Shown: in pieces, positions 31,240 to 43,473 of the stretch
How the letters are laid out: every line of letters starts with the position of its first letter
How positions within the stretch are numbered: position 1 is the stretch's first letter
NCBI GenBank assembly: GCA_021234155.1
Contig: JAJEKV010000003.1
Span: 28,999,166 to 29,063,165 of the forward strand
Source: Isoetes taiwanensis
Lineage: Eukaryota; Streptophyta; Lycopodiopsida; Isoetales; Isoetaceae
Length of the DNA stretch: 64,000 bases
Direction: 5' to 3'
Notes under the pieces: model-generated
Seen by the model: only the letters and a program-made list of their open reading frames with translations
What the model was told of the DNA's origin: nothing
Databases searched by the model: none
Translations under genes and position numbers: made by a program

Positions 31240-34200
31240 TTGTCAAAACTTGCGAAAACTCTTACTAGGTTTGTGTGGCAAACAGTTGAGTATGGTGAAG
31301 AATTGAATCTTCCTTGACAATTGAACTTTCATTCTTCATATTCAATGGACAAATTCTATAAACTCAATATCCATCAAGTACAATGTGAATTCACTACACA
31401 ATACAATAAAATGCAGCAGTTTTGCTCAGAATCTTCTAGCGCGACCATGCTCCCAAGCTCCATATCTATGCTTGCTTGCTACTTCACTGCACATGCATTC
31501 ACTGGGGTTAGTCCTCGTGACTAAGTGGGGATCCCTGGCTGCCACTGCATGCATGGGAATACTCTGGAAATCTTGGATAAGCACAAACACAGACGGAAAA
31601 TCCTACGTGAGTACAACGCTATCACAATGACAACATAATCCAAGGAAATACCAAACAGGAACATTAGAAGCAAACAACATAGTCAAAATACCAAACCATC
31701 ATGACACATAGCTCCGGGACAATGGGAAGCTCAGCCAGCCTACATGCAGGCCCTGTTAGCAGAGAAATGCCCGGCCAGCTCACATTCCGAGCCCCGTTGG
31801 CAGAGTTGGTGGGGTGAACCTCGTATGCGCATACCCTTCCCAGCCCACGTCTGGCGCTGGAGGACCTCTTACCATGGAGTTCACAAGAGTTGACGTGCAT
31901 CCCCTTCCACTGGACGCCACGCCCGGTGTCACAAAGCACAAGAACATATCACAGAGAATCACAGATGACATGAGTAATGCCGGAACAACCTAGGCCACCG
32001 AACCTAGAAGCCCGACCCCGGAGGATCCAACAGACATAATCAAATACCAAGACAACAGTGGAACAATGCAAGACCATAACATGTGCGTTCATTAGAGAAT
32101 TTACTATAAATGTGCCTAGATTATACTCTTGCCGATGTTGCCGTACAACTTGCCATATTGAAGCAGCGAACTTACTGATCCAAATATGTTGAGGAAGTCA
32201 CAAGCCTAACCATCATTGGTGTAGCTCCCATACCTATGTTCTTCACTGAACAAGGAAAGACAACATTCCAAACAATGCAAACTCACCCCAGAACCATTCT
32301 CCCATACGGATAATCCATTAGCTACGATGCTTTTGTTAAAATATTGCAACAACTTAGAAACTTACAGATATAAGATATACACTTAGACTAATAGTGCTCC
32401 ATGCCATAGCCTCATCTGGACACTCCATATACCTCATATTACTCTCTCGGCCCAACTTCTCCGGGTCTCCAAAGTTCCAACATGCTTTCTTTCTTTAAAA
32501 TTATTAGCTAAGGTTTTAATATTCCATATTAAAACCCCCAAGTTCCTTAGCTTTCAATTTAATAGCACATCTAATGTATATTCTCGAAATCACGCACTGC
32601 CAGCTTAAAAACCCACTCCGTCTCATGACCGCAACTGTCGGTAAGCCTTGTCCACTGTTCCCAGGCTATGCCCCATCTCTAGGAGCAAGCCGGTACAACT
32701 TTTATTCATTCTTAACATGTTCTTCTTATGATTATTAAATTACGCATTATTTCCCTACAACGATTATCCCAAGCAATTAAGTTTTACATGCCTCTGTTTA
32801 TTATATTTTCCTTTCCAAATAGCTTGCAGCTCAAACAAGTTTACTCACTGAATAATCTAGACTTCATGCGAGCTCCTTATGCTCCTTTTTCCCCTTGAAC
32901 CACCAATTTATTAAGTACACATAAGACAAAATACAACAAAAGTGACAACAAGGAACAAACAAGACAATAAAATTACCCACAGAACCAGCAAACGCAGACC
33001 CACTTTTGGGTCTGGCCTTCCGACCTGCACAGAAGCATTTTAGGGGAGCAATCGACCTGATTAGGCATGGCTAGAGACTTCTGAGGCCAGATCGGCCCCT
33101 CCAGAAGCCAAATCGGCATTCAAGATTCCCTGCTTGGCTCCCTAGGAGCAGTTTCGGCCCCTTCCAGGCCCAATTTCGGCAGCTCCAAGATGCCTCTCTT
33201 GCCTCTGATTCACTGTGTCTGGGCTAGATCGGCCCTTCTGAGGCCCAAATCGGCCTCTATTATGCAATTTCGGCCTCTGTCCCATGGATTTGGGTCTGAT
33301 CTGAGGCAGTTGGGTCTTCTTCCTGTGCCATGAAATGATCATGCCGACCTCTAAGTCACCAGTTCAGCCCATGATTCCTTCAGTCCAACCTCTTATTCAA
33401 CCGAATCCATCTGTTCTGGGTCCCTTTAAGAAGCTTCCATAAGCTTAGCATCCAACTGTGGCAATTCTGCTGCAGGTTAAGCCGTTGATGTAGCCCATAA
33501 TTTCTCAATTAATTCTACAATTCATGCAGCAAAACTTGCTCTACCAAAGCATCAACAGCTCTTACCATAGCTATTACACAGGGAATCATTACCCAAAGCA
33601 TGCATCTAATGATTCATAGCAGCTTATAACTCACTTGAATTCGTGAAAACCCCACCTGATAAGAGAAGATCTGATGCAGTCTTCAAGCTCCAATGTCCTT
33701 TCTTCAACAATCCTCCCGGTGCAATCCTTCCAAGCTCCTGCCTTCCCATAGCTTCACGTTTGCAAAAAGCCCTCTTTCCCAAAATTGTCTTATTTTGTAA
33801 ACCCTTTGTTTACATGAGACCATGCTGCATGCATGCCACAAGTACATATACAACTCATATACGTACCATACACAAATGCATATACTGAACCATTAGGTAG
33901 CCAGGTCCGTTACATTCTATCTTTTTTCCTGTTCTCCATGCATCTAGCACGCATGATTTTTCCTGTTCTCCATGCATCCATGCATATATTATCGCACAAA
34001 TAATTAGAATTTGAAGCATGTGCATGAAGATCTATGATTTTTGGGTTTCCCCTAGGGGGCAAACCAAGCCTTAAATTTGAAATGTTCGGTACCATTCTTG
34101 GGAGTCCTAGCCATGCAGAGAACTGCAGAGAACGGCTAAATTTTTTTTAGACATTCTTAAGAATGACAACAGAAAATTTTTACCATTCAATAGAAAAACC

Positions 34201-34430
34201 TAGGAAAAAGTGCCCCTTCAATAGAATGGCCATGATTATGGAAAAAAAATTATTGCTTACATTATATATTTTTCTCTTTATACTTTACAGTTTAATTAGC
34301 AAGCTTACTTAACCTCCCTTACAATAGTTCCTGCAATTCTAGCTTGTCCATGTGGCATAATTCTAGCCTATTCACATGACATAACACATCAGCTAAACTT
34401 AACACCAAGCCGAAAATTTCCAAGCCCCTT
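31240..34430. other. Long non-coding stretch
   Basis: I recognise no gene. 33050-33300 repeats imperfect AATCGGCC/TTCGGCCTCT words. 31700-31930 is GC-rich with short shadows of ORFs only. 33940-33975 repeats TTTTTCCTGTTCTCCATGCATC. No element ends could be defined. Confidence 0.4.
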
Positions 34431-34431
34431 G

Positions 34432-34508
34432 CCGAGGGCTTATCACTAGGGTTTTTCCTCAAAAATCCGGAACGGTGGGGTTTTTAATCCCGGCATAAGC
34501 TCTCGGCA
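34432..34508. repeat. Small hairpin element (family member 2)
   Basis: TGCCGAGGGCTTAT at the left is matched by ATAAGCTCTCGGCA at the right. The interior shares CCGGGATTAAAAACCCC (reverse strand) with the hairpin at 9028-9098. Confidence 0.55.
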
Positions 34509-34584
34509 GGTACACTTAATCAACATCTGTAGAATTTTTTTGGGGTCCAGATGACATAATTGGATATTCCCTGTGTTTTTTCAT

Positions 34585-34665
34585 TGTGGGTAGCTTGTAA
34601 ATGTGCAGCTACCCATTCTCAACCATTGTAGAATTCTGCTGAGATGAATGAAAAGCCTAACAGCT
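34585..34665 (+). mobile_element. LINE 3'-tail remnant
   Basis: GCTACCCATTCTCAACCA and GCTGAGATGAATGAAA match the 3' end of the LINE fragment at 17240-17290. No coding part remains. Confidence 0.55.
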
Positions 34666-34954
34666 TTTGTCTGTTTTCATGCGAGCCCTTATTCGAGAAT
34701 TGCTTCTGAGTATTCCCCTGCCTCTATTTGACGAGTCTGCACGAGCATTTGCAAACTTCTCTTTATCTCTTCTTCTTCCAGAAGTCCCTCTAAGACATGG
34801 GCAACTTGCAGCTAAATGAACTTTTCCATCAGAATTATAACACTAAATTACCTTCTCTGAATTTGGTACATTTAGATAGTTCCTCTTCAAGTGTGCAAAT
34901 GCATTACAAGCATAACATGGACCACGTTGCTACCTCTTTTTGATTTATTTTCTC

Positions 34955-35048
34955 CAGGGATAGGTTCAATACTATGTACATTTTATATACAATACGTATT
35001 ATTTGTATGATACGACACAAATTTGCCGTATAAAACGTAAAAAATACA
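34955..35048. mobile_element. End fragment of the 14.5-kb hAT-type family
   Basis: It starts CAGGGATAGGTTCAATAC and follows the inverted right end of the 14556-15215 element for about 95 bp (TTGTATGATACG, TTTGCCGTATAAAACGTAAA). The opposite end is missing. Confidence 0.7.
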
Positions 35049-35372
35049 TACATAACTTATAACAATCAATATCTGATTTTCCATGACACATCACAAAGAA
35101 CATGGATATGAAGTACACAAATAAAACTCTTAGTCCAAGATTTGAAAATGTTACTTCATATGCATATTACTTAGTTGGAGATCTTAAAATAAAGTGTATG
35201 TTAGAAAAAATACATATATAACTTATAACAATCAATATCTGATTTTCCGTGACACATCACAAAGAACATGGGTATGAAGTACACAAATAAAACTCTTAGT
35301 CCAAGATTTGAAAATGTTACTTCATATGCATCCTATTACTTAGTCGGAGATCTTAAAATAAAGTGTGTGTTA
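35041..35372 (+). repeat. Two-copy tandem duplication, 166-bp unit
   Basis: Units 35041-35206 and 35207-35372 share AACTTATAACAATCAATATC through ATCTTAAAATAAAGTGT with few differences. It begins right at the broken end of the hAT fragment. Confidence 0.85.
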
Positions 35373-35520
35373 GATTCCTTGACCTTTCTTGGACAAATGT
35401 ATAAGAAGAATTGTGTTTTTAATATGCTAGCTCATGTTTGGACGTATCTCTACAAAGGATCATCATATGCCACATGTTGCAAAAACAATTTATAGTGAGC
35501 AACATGGTTTATATTTTTTA

Positions 35521-36380
35521 GGAAAAATTTTAAAAATGCCCTTGTATTTTTGCATATTTATCAAAATGCCCCGATATTTTTGTTATTTGTCAAAATGCCC
35601 TTAATTTAAGACAATGGAAATTTTCTGTAATACAATGAAAATCCAAGCTTCTTCAAGAACTCTTTTGATTGAAGCAGAAATTGGCGAAGAGCCGAGGGCA
35701 TCAAATCCCCTCCTCCATGTCAAATACCCTATTCTCGTTTCAAATCCCCTGTTTTCGATAGGCAACAAAGACTATTTTTGGCGACAGTAAAGGGATGGCC
35801 GGATTTGTTTGTGATGTTGCAGACGTCTGAACATGAGAGTTGAAAATGCGAATATCTTTCGCAAGGATGTATTTCGATTTGAAGCTCTGAAGATTTTTGA
35901 AGGACGAAGCAAATTAGGCACAAACTTGGAGCGACTGAGAAGAAAAAGATTTTCTGGTTTCTAAGTTTCCAATTGCTCCAGTCGTGAAACAGCTGGAAAC
36001 ACCGGTTTATGAGGTCAGGCAAATAATTGGAACCAGGTGTATTTCCATCTGCAATTAAAACAAGATTTGGAGATAGCTGGAGGGAATTTGGAGTTGTAGC
36101 AGCAGGAGCAAACTTGAGAAAGGAGAGGATCGGTTTCATCCATTGGGATAGAATCTTAGGCTCTATTTTTATCATGTCAAGAATTGAAAACAAATAAGAA
36201 CAGATTTATACAAAGAAGATCAAATGTAGAGGTCAAGCGAAGGACCGGAGGAACAGAGAGATCGGTGCAGCTACGCTACATGCAGAAGGGCATAAAAATA
36301 AGGGCAATTTGATAAATACACAAAATACAAGGGCATTTTAACAAATATGAAAAAATATAGGGGCATTTTAAAAATTTCCC
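35521..36380. mobile_element. MULE-like element, 860 bp, long TIRs, 9-bp TSD
   Basis: The inverted ends, about 80 bp, read GGGAAATTTTTAAAATGCCC (right, inverted) and GGAAAAATTTTAAAAATGCC (left). The 9-bp duplication TATTTTTTA lies at 35512-35520 and 36381-36389. The 9-bp duplication and GG..CC long ends fit Mutator-like elements. The interior has a 154-codon open frame on the minus strand (35729-36193) without a recognised domain; it could be captured host sequence (Pack-MULE). Confidence 0.8.
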
Positions 36381-36425
36381 TATTTTTTAACCATGTTGTG
36401 CCTGATGACTTACATTTTTATTTCT

Positions 36426-37498
36426 TTATCTTAAAATCTTCTTCTTGTTAGTGTTGGATTCGCCAGGCAAAAATGATTTGGGTGTGATTTGAGGGAACCA
36501 TCCCTTCCTCCAAGCTTTAGCATCATTGTAAAACTACACCTATAGACTTTCTAGTATATTGTATATGGAACATCATAACTTTATCTTAGATATTGCTTGA
36601 CATAGATTCTTCAAAACACATATAGCTTGACATTGACCATTGAAGTCTTCTTGGTATTGACCATTGAGAGTTACATGTGCAGTGTGCATTACGTCAATTC
36701 TTCTACAAATTAGAGCTCATGAATTAGAAGGATTTTGATTACAAATTTTAGAATAATTAACATTCAATGAACCAACCTGTTCTTTTGGTTGGGATGCCAT
36801 GCCGTTCTTGATAAGTTCGAAATCAACAAGAAGCTTAATCAGGAGGACTTTATTAAGAGCTTCATCACAGGCAAGTTGAGCAAGTTCATGGCGCTTAGAC
36901 TGAATTTCTCTGCTCAATTTGTATCTAATAAACAAGGCCAAAGATAGATAGATCCTAAGCAATCTTAGTACTAGGGTAAAATATGATGGGGTTAGTAATG
37001 CAAGGGTAAGAGAATCCAACGGTACCTGGCAAAGCCATGGAGAGCTCCGGGACGATAGGAGGCAATCAGGGCGGTAGATTCCTGCAAGCAAATATGGAGT
37101 CTATGAAGCCAAGGGGAGACAAGGGAGTGAGAATCGCCAAGGCTGGGCTTCAGAAGGAGGAGAATGGAGTTGTGAAGCTGCAAAAAAACGTCGACCTCGT
37201 GTTCGAAAGAGTCGCATTCGTTTTTACAGTAGAAAACATGCTGCAGCCTGGCACACAGAATTCCGAGCACCCAGCTGAGTAAATCGAAGAGGATTTCCAG
37301 ACCCTTTTCGGCCCCCCAGTCCTTTGCGCCCCAGAACGCATCTACCGCACGGCCTGCTGCCAGCCATCTTGCAACCCACCATCCCCACAGACCTACCACC
37401 AGCTCCACAACCGCCCCTCCTGCCCACCCTCCTACCCCCCACATCAGCTCTAACGCTCCCCCTATTAGATCCAGCTCCTTCACTTCTTCCATAGCCAT
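36426..37498 (-). CDS. Unknown plant protein, three exons, 242 aa
   Basis: Exons 37026-37498, 36777-36924 and 36426-36533 have GT-AG borders and compatible phases, giving 242 residues. The N-terminus (1-65) is rich in Gly, Trp, Ala and Val and may contain one or two membrane segments (GALELMWGVGGWAGGAVVEL, LVVGLWGWWVARWL). Residues about 88-150 form a helical region, CKNECDSFEHEVDVFLQLHN then WLHRLHICLQESTALIAS, that loosely recalls the MCAfunc/RPW8-like helical bundles of plants; this is weak. Exon 2 encodes SREIQSKRHELAQLACDEAL. Exon 3 ends KAWRKGWFPQITPKSFLPGE and a Lys-rich tail. The ATG has neighbours GCCATAGCT. The MULE-like element lies 36 bp beyond the stop codon, so it sits in or next to the 3' untranslated region. 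Confidence 0.55.
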
Positions 37499-37820
37499 AG
37501 CTCCCAGCCTCCGTCCATATGACTTGGCCTTCCTTCCTTTTCATCTCCACTCTCCAGAATATTCTTAACCTGTTCCCCATTTTGTCTTCTTGTTTATGTA
37601 ATTTCTTCTAGCTTCTGTTGTTAAGTATCTAGTCTTAAATTTGATTTGAAAATGCCCATTCCCTGTTTGGTGGGGATTTCTCCTATGTGGGATCCATGGC
37701 GAGTCCCATGTTCTTGAGCACCTTAATAGATCCTCCCTTGGTCAAGACGAGAATACTAATCATCCGTAGTTTCCTCGAATTCATAGCCCTAGGTAACAAC
37801 TAATGGTTTAGTTACACCCT

Positions 37821-37867
37821 ACAAGAAATTTATCGCGGCAGCCAAGGCCTCCGCGAGCATTTCTCTT
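37821..37867. repeat. GC-rich mini-foldback, copy 1 (copy 2 at 43396-43442)
   Basis: AAATTTATCGCGGCAGCC..GGCCTCCGCGAGCATTT folds on itself. It is preceded by CCCTACAAGA, which resembles the CACTACAAGAAA end of plant CACTA transposons. Confidence 0.6.
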
Positions 37868-38732
37868 ACCAGCACATTTATGATGCTGAAAATTGTGCAA
37901 AGCTAGAACGGTGTGTGATATACCCTCTCAAACTTAAGGGAGTTGAACGCATTGAGGATTTCTTTTTCAAGCTGGACCTCTGGGTGCTTTGCAATGCTAG
38001 ACAATGCAACCATCTATTCCCATCAATAATGGTGGCAGCCTTTTGCATTTCTAAGTTTCTTAGAAGAATTGTTATTTTATGTCTATCACCTCTTGTCTAT
38101 TTCAAAATAAAGAAGAATGAATCCTTAGGTTGTCTATTACATGTGGTTAGATAAATTTATTTATAGAAAAGATCAAAGACATGGTTTCATGAACTGCAGA
38201 TTGGATGCACGACTTTTAAAAGCCCACGTGAATATGATCTTTATGAATAGAATACAATGTCATTGAAAACTTCTATTTCATGGCAATAGCCTCATGGCAT
38301 GATATTGATAACTCTTTGCTTGAAACTGTTAATTGGGGTCACGTAAATGCAGTGGTTGATATGGCCTTGCATGCTGCAACACATCAACATTTCCCACTGT
38401 CAAGATCCAAAATAGCATAGGTCAAGATCAACATGCTCAATCAATCACATTTTGAATGTAAACTCAATGGTTAAATAATCATTGGTAAATCTAGCAACAA
38501 GAAGCCAAAATATCACCATGCAAGGTAGTGCATCAAAATTGCAACTAGAGACTCAAACATGGAACCTTGTACCACAAATAAAGGAGAATTTTAAAAGGTT
38601 AATTAAGACTTGAACTTGACAATCCTACTTCAAATCAATTAATATGATAAGTTCTAGAGTTATAAGAAAGGCATTATTGACGTTCAATACCGTTGACATG
38701 ATAGAAGGTCAATCCCAACAGCTACTAACCAT

Positions 38733-38806
38733 CTAGCTACCCAAAATCCAATATTTATGTTTCTCCATCTAGCTACCCAAAACCCAATATTCATGTTTCT
38801 CCATTA
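38733..38806 (+). repeat. Two-copy tandem repeat
   Basis: CTAGCTACCCAAAAxCCAAT followed by ATTxATGTTTCTCCAT occurs twice in direct succession. Confidence 0.8.
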
Positions 38807-38989
38807 CCTGTCACGTTTACAGGGATCTATTTTACATTTTGGTTCGATAATTTAAACCACTTACCATTTTGGCACCGCCTTGTCAGACAAAGCCTTTACT
38901 AGCAGAATGACCCTCCTCAAGCCAATTATCTAGTACATAGGCCTAATCTATTACGCCCCCAAAATATCTATTTCCTAAGATTTGGGCGT

Positions 38990-41930
38990 AGGTGGGGCGG
39001 AAAAAGGAGGACTTCAATTTTTTTTTTTCCTATAGTCTGAGGGGCGTTCCTTTTTCTTTTCTCTGCTCTGCATGGTCAGAAATACCAGTTCTTGGCTTCA
39101 CGGGGGCTGCTAAGAACAACCCGCTGCAGGAGGCCGGACAGCTGGAGCTGCGTAGAAATGGTGGTTCTGTGCAAATCGGCCTGCGATGGTATCTTGGGCT
39201 TCTTCTTGCTTCTGATTTTGTTTCTTGTGATTCTGATCGTGGCCTTTTCTTCCCTATTGCTTCCCCTTTTGCTGCCTTTTCTTCCCTATTGCTTCCCTTT
39301 TTGCTGCTTCTGCCGGAATTGACTTCTGCCATGAACATTTTTGTTCTCTCGGAACTTTCTCAATAAAAATTTTTGAATGATTTCTCGGAGTTGCTCTGCC
39401 AGAGTTGATTTCTGCCATGAACATTTTTGTTTTGGTAAGTAGAGAATGAGGATTGCTGTTAGGTAGCCGAGCGGTTTCATTGCTTCCATTTCGGTTGTAG
39501 CAAGCAGAGAATGAGCAATGGTTTGGGCCTCTTATATCGTCTTCGGTGCTTCCTTCCATTGGCCTTTGGATTTGCGAGAACATTTTTCATCCCTGGTGAT
39601 TGTTACCAGGTCTGGTAGATTGTGCACCTTCAGATAGATTGTGCTCTGAGAGATTGTGCAGCTTCTGTCAGCTTCTGGACTGATTGCAAAAACATTTTCT
39701 TGCCTTGCCAATGGTTGATGGCACTGTATTTCAGATTTGCAAACGTATTTTTATACCTGTATATGACGCGTTGTGCTATACGGGTGTGTGAGGTGTAAAA
39801 TCCCTTGCCCTTGACTTAGCATATTCTCACGATTATACCTTCATCCAATGCACAAGAAAAAACATTTACACATGGAGACATTAAGACATGGACGACTCAA
39901 ATAAGAAACATAAAAGCAATCATATATTTTTCCTTTCTATGTCCATCTGTTTTGGCGACTAGAGGCAATAACTTAAAATTTATTATTTTTAGAAGCGGAG
40001 AAGCGGATTATTATATGGTTTGGTTTAAGAGTCATCGTTCTGCTTAACTATGGATAGATCTGGCTTTTCCAGCTATGCAAATTGAAGCAAAGATATTCAA
40101 AGCGAAATTCCCATCAGGGCAGATATTGGTGAAGATGTCTTTTGGCAGAGGCTTCCCTGCTATATGCATATGTAAGACAGTAAATGACATTACAAAAATT
40201 AAACCTCACCGTATTCATTTAGCTGCACCTTACAAACAGGTCTAAGTTGTTTGTTGATGGCACTAGAGAAGCAGGCAACTAGAATCCCCAATTGGTGTGA
40301 TTAAAAATCCTTTGGACATTAACTTCCTCAGAAATATGGGGTAAATGCCTACTCTATACCCTCTGGATATATTCTCCATACGAATCTTGCAGCACTGTTT
40401 TTGGAGAGAGAAACCAATATAAGATTTCCTTGATTCGCTTCCACAAATATATAACCTTTTGACTGTGCTGGTATATTAAGCACACGCTCACCCTAGACAA
40501 GGAATAAGATGTGGAGAATTGCGCAACTAAAAAAAAGCTTGGAAGAGCGGGCAGGTAGTGTGGTTATGGCAAGCCATCCGTCAATGCACTCCTTATAAAA
40601 CCCATATTTGCAGAAAGGCATTCTCCTGCCAATTTTCCCTTTCTGCACCCGCATCTTTCATCCCCAAAATGTGATAACCGGAATCGATCTCTTTACCTCT
40701 TCAATTGCCGCCTCAAAACTTGTGTCTTGGAGGTCGCAATTGGAGCACACCATCTCTGGTTCTGGTATTTTTCTCAGGCCCCAAAATCTGGCAATGCGAT
40801 CCATTAAATCCATGAATGCGGCTAGAATTGTGACGGTTTCTATCAGAATGTTTTGCAAAGTAGATCGAGCAATGAGAATTGGATCCAGATCTGCTTGATC
40901 TGATCCATCTTTTGTGTGAGGATTTATGTGGGTATTTATTTGGCCTTTAACCATAGCCGCTTTCATTTTCCTTCCAGGTGCCTTTTTTTTTGGCAAATAA
41001 AAAAACCCAAGCTATATATATATCCTCAGATCTGCTCCGCCTGATCCAGATGCCTTTTTCAATTGTGTATTGGTCGAGCGGACAGATGTTGCTGCATCCA
41101 AAGGCATCTTTACTTGTGCATTTGAACAATGTCTTAGCTTAAACTGCACAGTGTTTGGGCTTCCTCGATATTGACAAACAGAGCACCAAATGGCACAACC
41201 ATGGCCAGAGCCTTGCATTATTCTGCCAAAAACTCTCTATTATAGCACAGAATTTTCGTTCTCTCTCTAAATTTTCTTTGGTTAGCACAGAATCAAAATG
41301 GGCTGCTCTGTCTATGATGTTGATGGAACAGAACAATAAAAGACTCTCCGTCAGTAGCTCAAGGTAAACAATCATTCGGCTGGGCTTATTGCTAGCTTGG
41401 AGTAAATTGTTGCCAAAGCTGGCTCTGAAAGCGTTGAGGTATTTATCTCCTTTGGTACAGCCCATTCCATAACCCATAGAGGTTCACAGTATAAAACAAA
41501 GGAAAAGTTTAGCAAAAAAAAAAATAGCAGAGTGGAAAAGTCTTGGTAATTCACCGGATTGAAACTAGCTTCGGAGGCCATACAAATCCTCATAGTGCAT
41601 ACACCTTGGCTGCCTCGCTTTTTTGCGCTAGCATTTACCTGCTCCTAAAACCAAGTAAATGAAAGCCAAAGTAAATGTAAGTTCCGAAGTGAACCAAGCT
41701 TTGTCTTTACTTGTCGCTGTTGCTGACTGGCTTGCTGTCAAAGATTCTGTTCTCCAGTTATGCAGGTTAGAACTCAAACCTGGCGCCAGCAAAATTTGCT
41801 TGCCGAGGAAGAAATCTGAAGGATTATTGCAGAGGAAGGATTCCTTGGAGAGGAAGAATGCCGGATCCTTTTCCTGGGCTTTGTGGAAACAGAAGGATGA
41901 GCCATGAATGAGTCCATGCCGCTGGAGCAA
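38990..41930. other. Stretch without a recognised gene
   Basis: Open frames at 40658-40996 (minus; ends VCSNCDLQDTSFEAAIEEVK) and 38992-39366 (plus) have no recognisable domain. A direct repeat, TTCTGCCATGAACATTTTTG, occurs at 39322 and 39408. The first of these frames could be an exon of an unknown gene, but no splice partner is evident. Confidence 0.3.
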
Positions 41931-41970
41931 ATACTTTATTTATTGGCTCTCAAACCGACTTGTCGGACTA

Positions 41971-43200
41971 AGCGGCGAACCCCAAAAAATTCTCCCAGCG
42001 AATACGCCGGATTCGCTTAGGCTTAACCCGCAAAATGACGTGGCGGGGCGCCAGCGGGGATGCCTGCGCGGTGCTAGTTACCGGGTTCGCTTCAACTAAC
42101 CCCAAACCGGGTTAGTGACGCTATCGGGCAGATGGCGAGGGCATAGCAGTATTGATTGCCGCGGGGCATCGCTGGGCGGGATGCCAAGGTGGCGCGTTAC
42201 CGGGTTCGCCAGCGCGAACCCCAAACCGGTTAGTGACGCTGGCTGGCAGATGGCGAGGGCATGGCGTGCATTGATTGTTTACGCCGCCGGGTTCGCCCAG
42301 CGAACCATTTTGACCGGTTTGGGTTTCAAAAGCTTCAAGGCAATTGCGGGATGAGCGGGGACAGAGGAATCGAAGATTGGATCTGTTCAAAGTTGGGCTT
42401 TGCGGATCGTCCAGGATGGGTTGAATACATGGAGCTTGCCGCAGCGGGCGTTCTTCATAAATGCTTCGCTTGTGCTCTAGAATGATGGGTGTAGAAGGTG
42501 GAGCATGATGGCGCAAAAAGATCTGAGCACTATGGACATGGGATAGCGACTTCGATCGGAGGTATAGGCCCAAAAGTTCGTGAAAAACGCCCACAAAAAC
42601 CCCTCGCTGGAAGAAGAAGCTCAAATCGGAAGAGCAAGGAAGAAAAAATGGAGGGCTTAAAGCGGCGGTGAAAACGACACGACAATATCCTCAAGACCAC
42701 GCACAGTGCAGAGGCTTCTAGACCTCCGGCTATGGCGATCCCCCAGCCCGCCAGAGCTTGGAGCTTCCCTTTCGAGCAGTTCACCGAATTCGGCTCCTTG
42801 TTTTCTGAATTGGGCCATCCCCACCAGATTGCCCAGACCCCAGCAAACGAGTTTCCTTGGCATATCCCTGATTTGCTCCCCCAAAATCTCGATTACCCTT
42901 CCAAGCTCCAATTCGATCTCCATGCTGCAGCGGCAGCTCCCAAAAATCCCGATTTGGGCTTCCTCGTTCCCAAATCTGAAGTTCCCGATCCGCCGGTGGG
43001 TTCACCTGGGCGAACCCGGCAGGGCAACAATCAATGCCTGCCATGCTCTCTGCCATCTGCCCGCTAACGTCACTAACCCCGAGGCGAACCCGGTCGCAAC
43101 GCCACGCAGGCATCCCGCCCCCGCGACGCCCCCGCCACGTCATTTGCGGGTTTGCCTGGGCGAATTTTTGGGGTTCGCTTGGGCGAACCCGGTTGGCGAC
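41971..43200. mobile_element. GC-rich foldback element with about 230-bp inverted arms and captured sequence
   Basis: The left arm 41971-42340 and right arm 42985-43200 are inverted copies. Both contain GCGAACCCCAAAAA, AAATGACGTGGCGGGG, GGTTAGTGACG, GGGCAGATGGC and CATTGATTG. The left arm has an internal duplication. The arms are CpG-rich against AT-rich surroundings. The loop (42350-42985) has gene-like composition and an ORF beginning MAIPQPARAWSFPFEQ. This structure fits a Pack-MULE or other foldback transposon; no duplication of the target could be fixed. Confidence 0.65.
42732..43067 (+). pseudogene. Probable captured gene 5' end inside the foldback element
   Basis: The frame starts at GGCTATGGCG, a good plant initiation context, and reads MAIPQPARAWSFPFEQFTEF, then PWHIPDLLPQNLDYPSKLQF and GFLVPKSEVPDP. 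At about 42990 it runs into the element's inverted arm (PVGSPGRTRQG...), so its C-terminus is element-derived. The first 85 residues look like a real protein N-terminus, rich in aromatic and proline residues. I do not recognise the family. Confidence 0.4.
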
Positions 43201-43395
43201 TCGAGTTAGTTTCGGGAGCCGATCGAAGCACCGGTTGAGCAGGGCTGGATTGCTTGCAGACTAAGAAAGGGATGCCGTTTTTTTTCTTTTTCTTTTTTTT
43301 TTATTTATTCTATTTTAAGGACACGTGTCTCTCTCAGGATTCTTCCTAGGGAAAAAATATTAGCATCAAACATATATGGCAACCACCTTATATAT

Positions 43396-43442
43396 ACAAG
43401 AAATTTATCGCGGCGGCCAAGGCCGCCGCGAACATTTCTCTT
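43396..43442. repeat. GC-rich mini-foldback, copy 2
   Basis: AAATTTATCGCGGCGGCC and GGCCGCCGCGAACATTT form a hairpin with a 2-base loop, preceded by ATACAAGA. It is more perfect than copy 1 at 37821-37867. Confidence 0.65.
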
Positions 43443-43473
43443 CTTCCAAATCCATTAGAGGGGATTTATGTCA

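Larger units (their letters stand above)
37600..38990. other. Non-coding stretch
   Basis: Apart from the foldback at 37821 and the tandem repeat at 38733, nothing is recognised. An ORF of 79 codons at 37915 shows no family features. Confidence 0.4.

Noticed and set aside
37224-37580. Gly/Arg-rich ORF opposite in frame to the 242-residue gene
   Set aside because: It overlaps exon 1 in another frame and lacks splice continuity; a composition shadow.
43261-43310. Poly-T tract as a LINE tail
   Set aside because: No reverse-transcriptase sequence lies next to it and no target duplication is visible.
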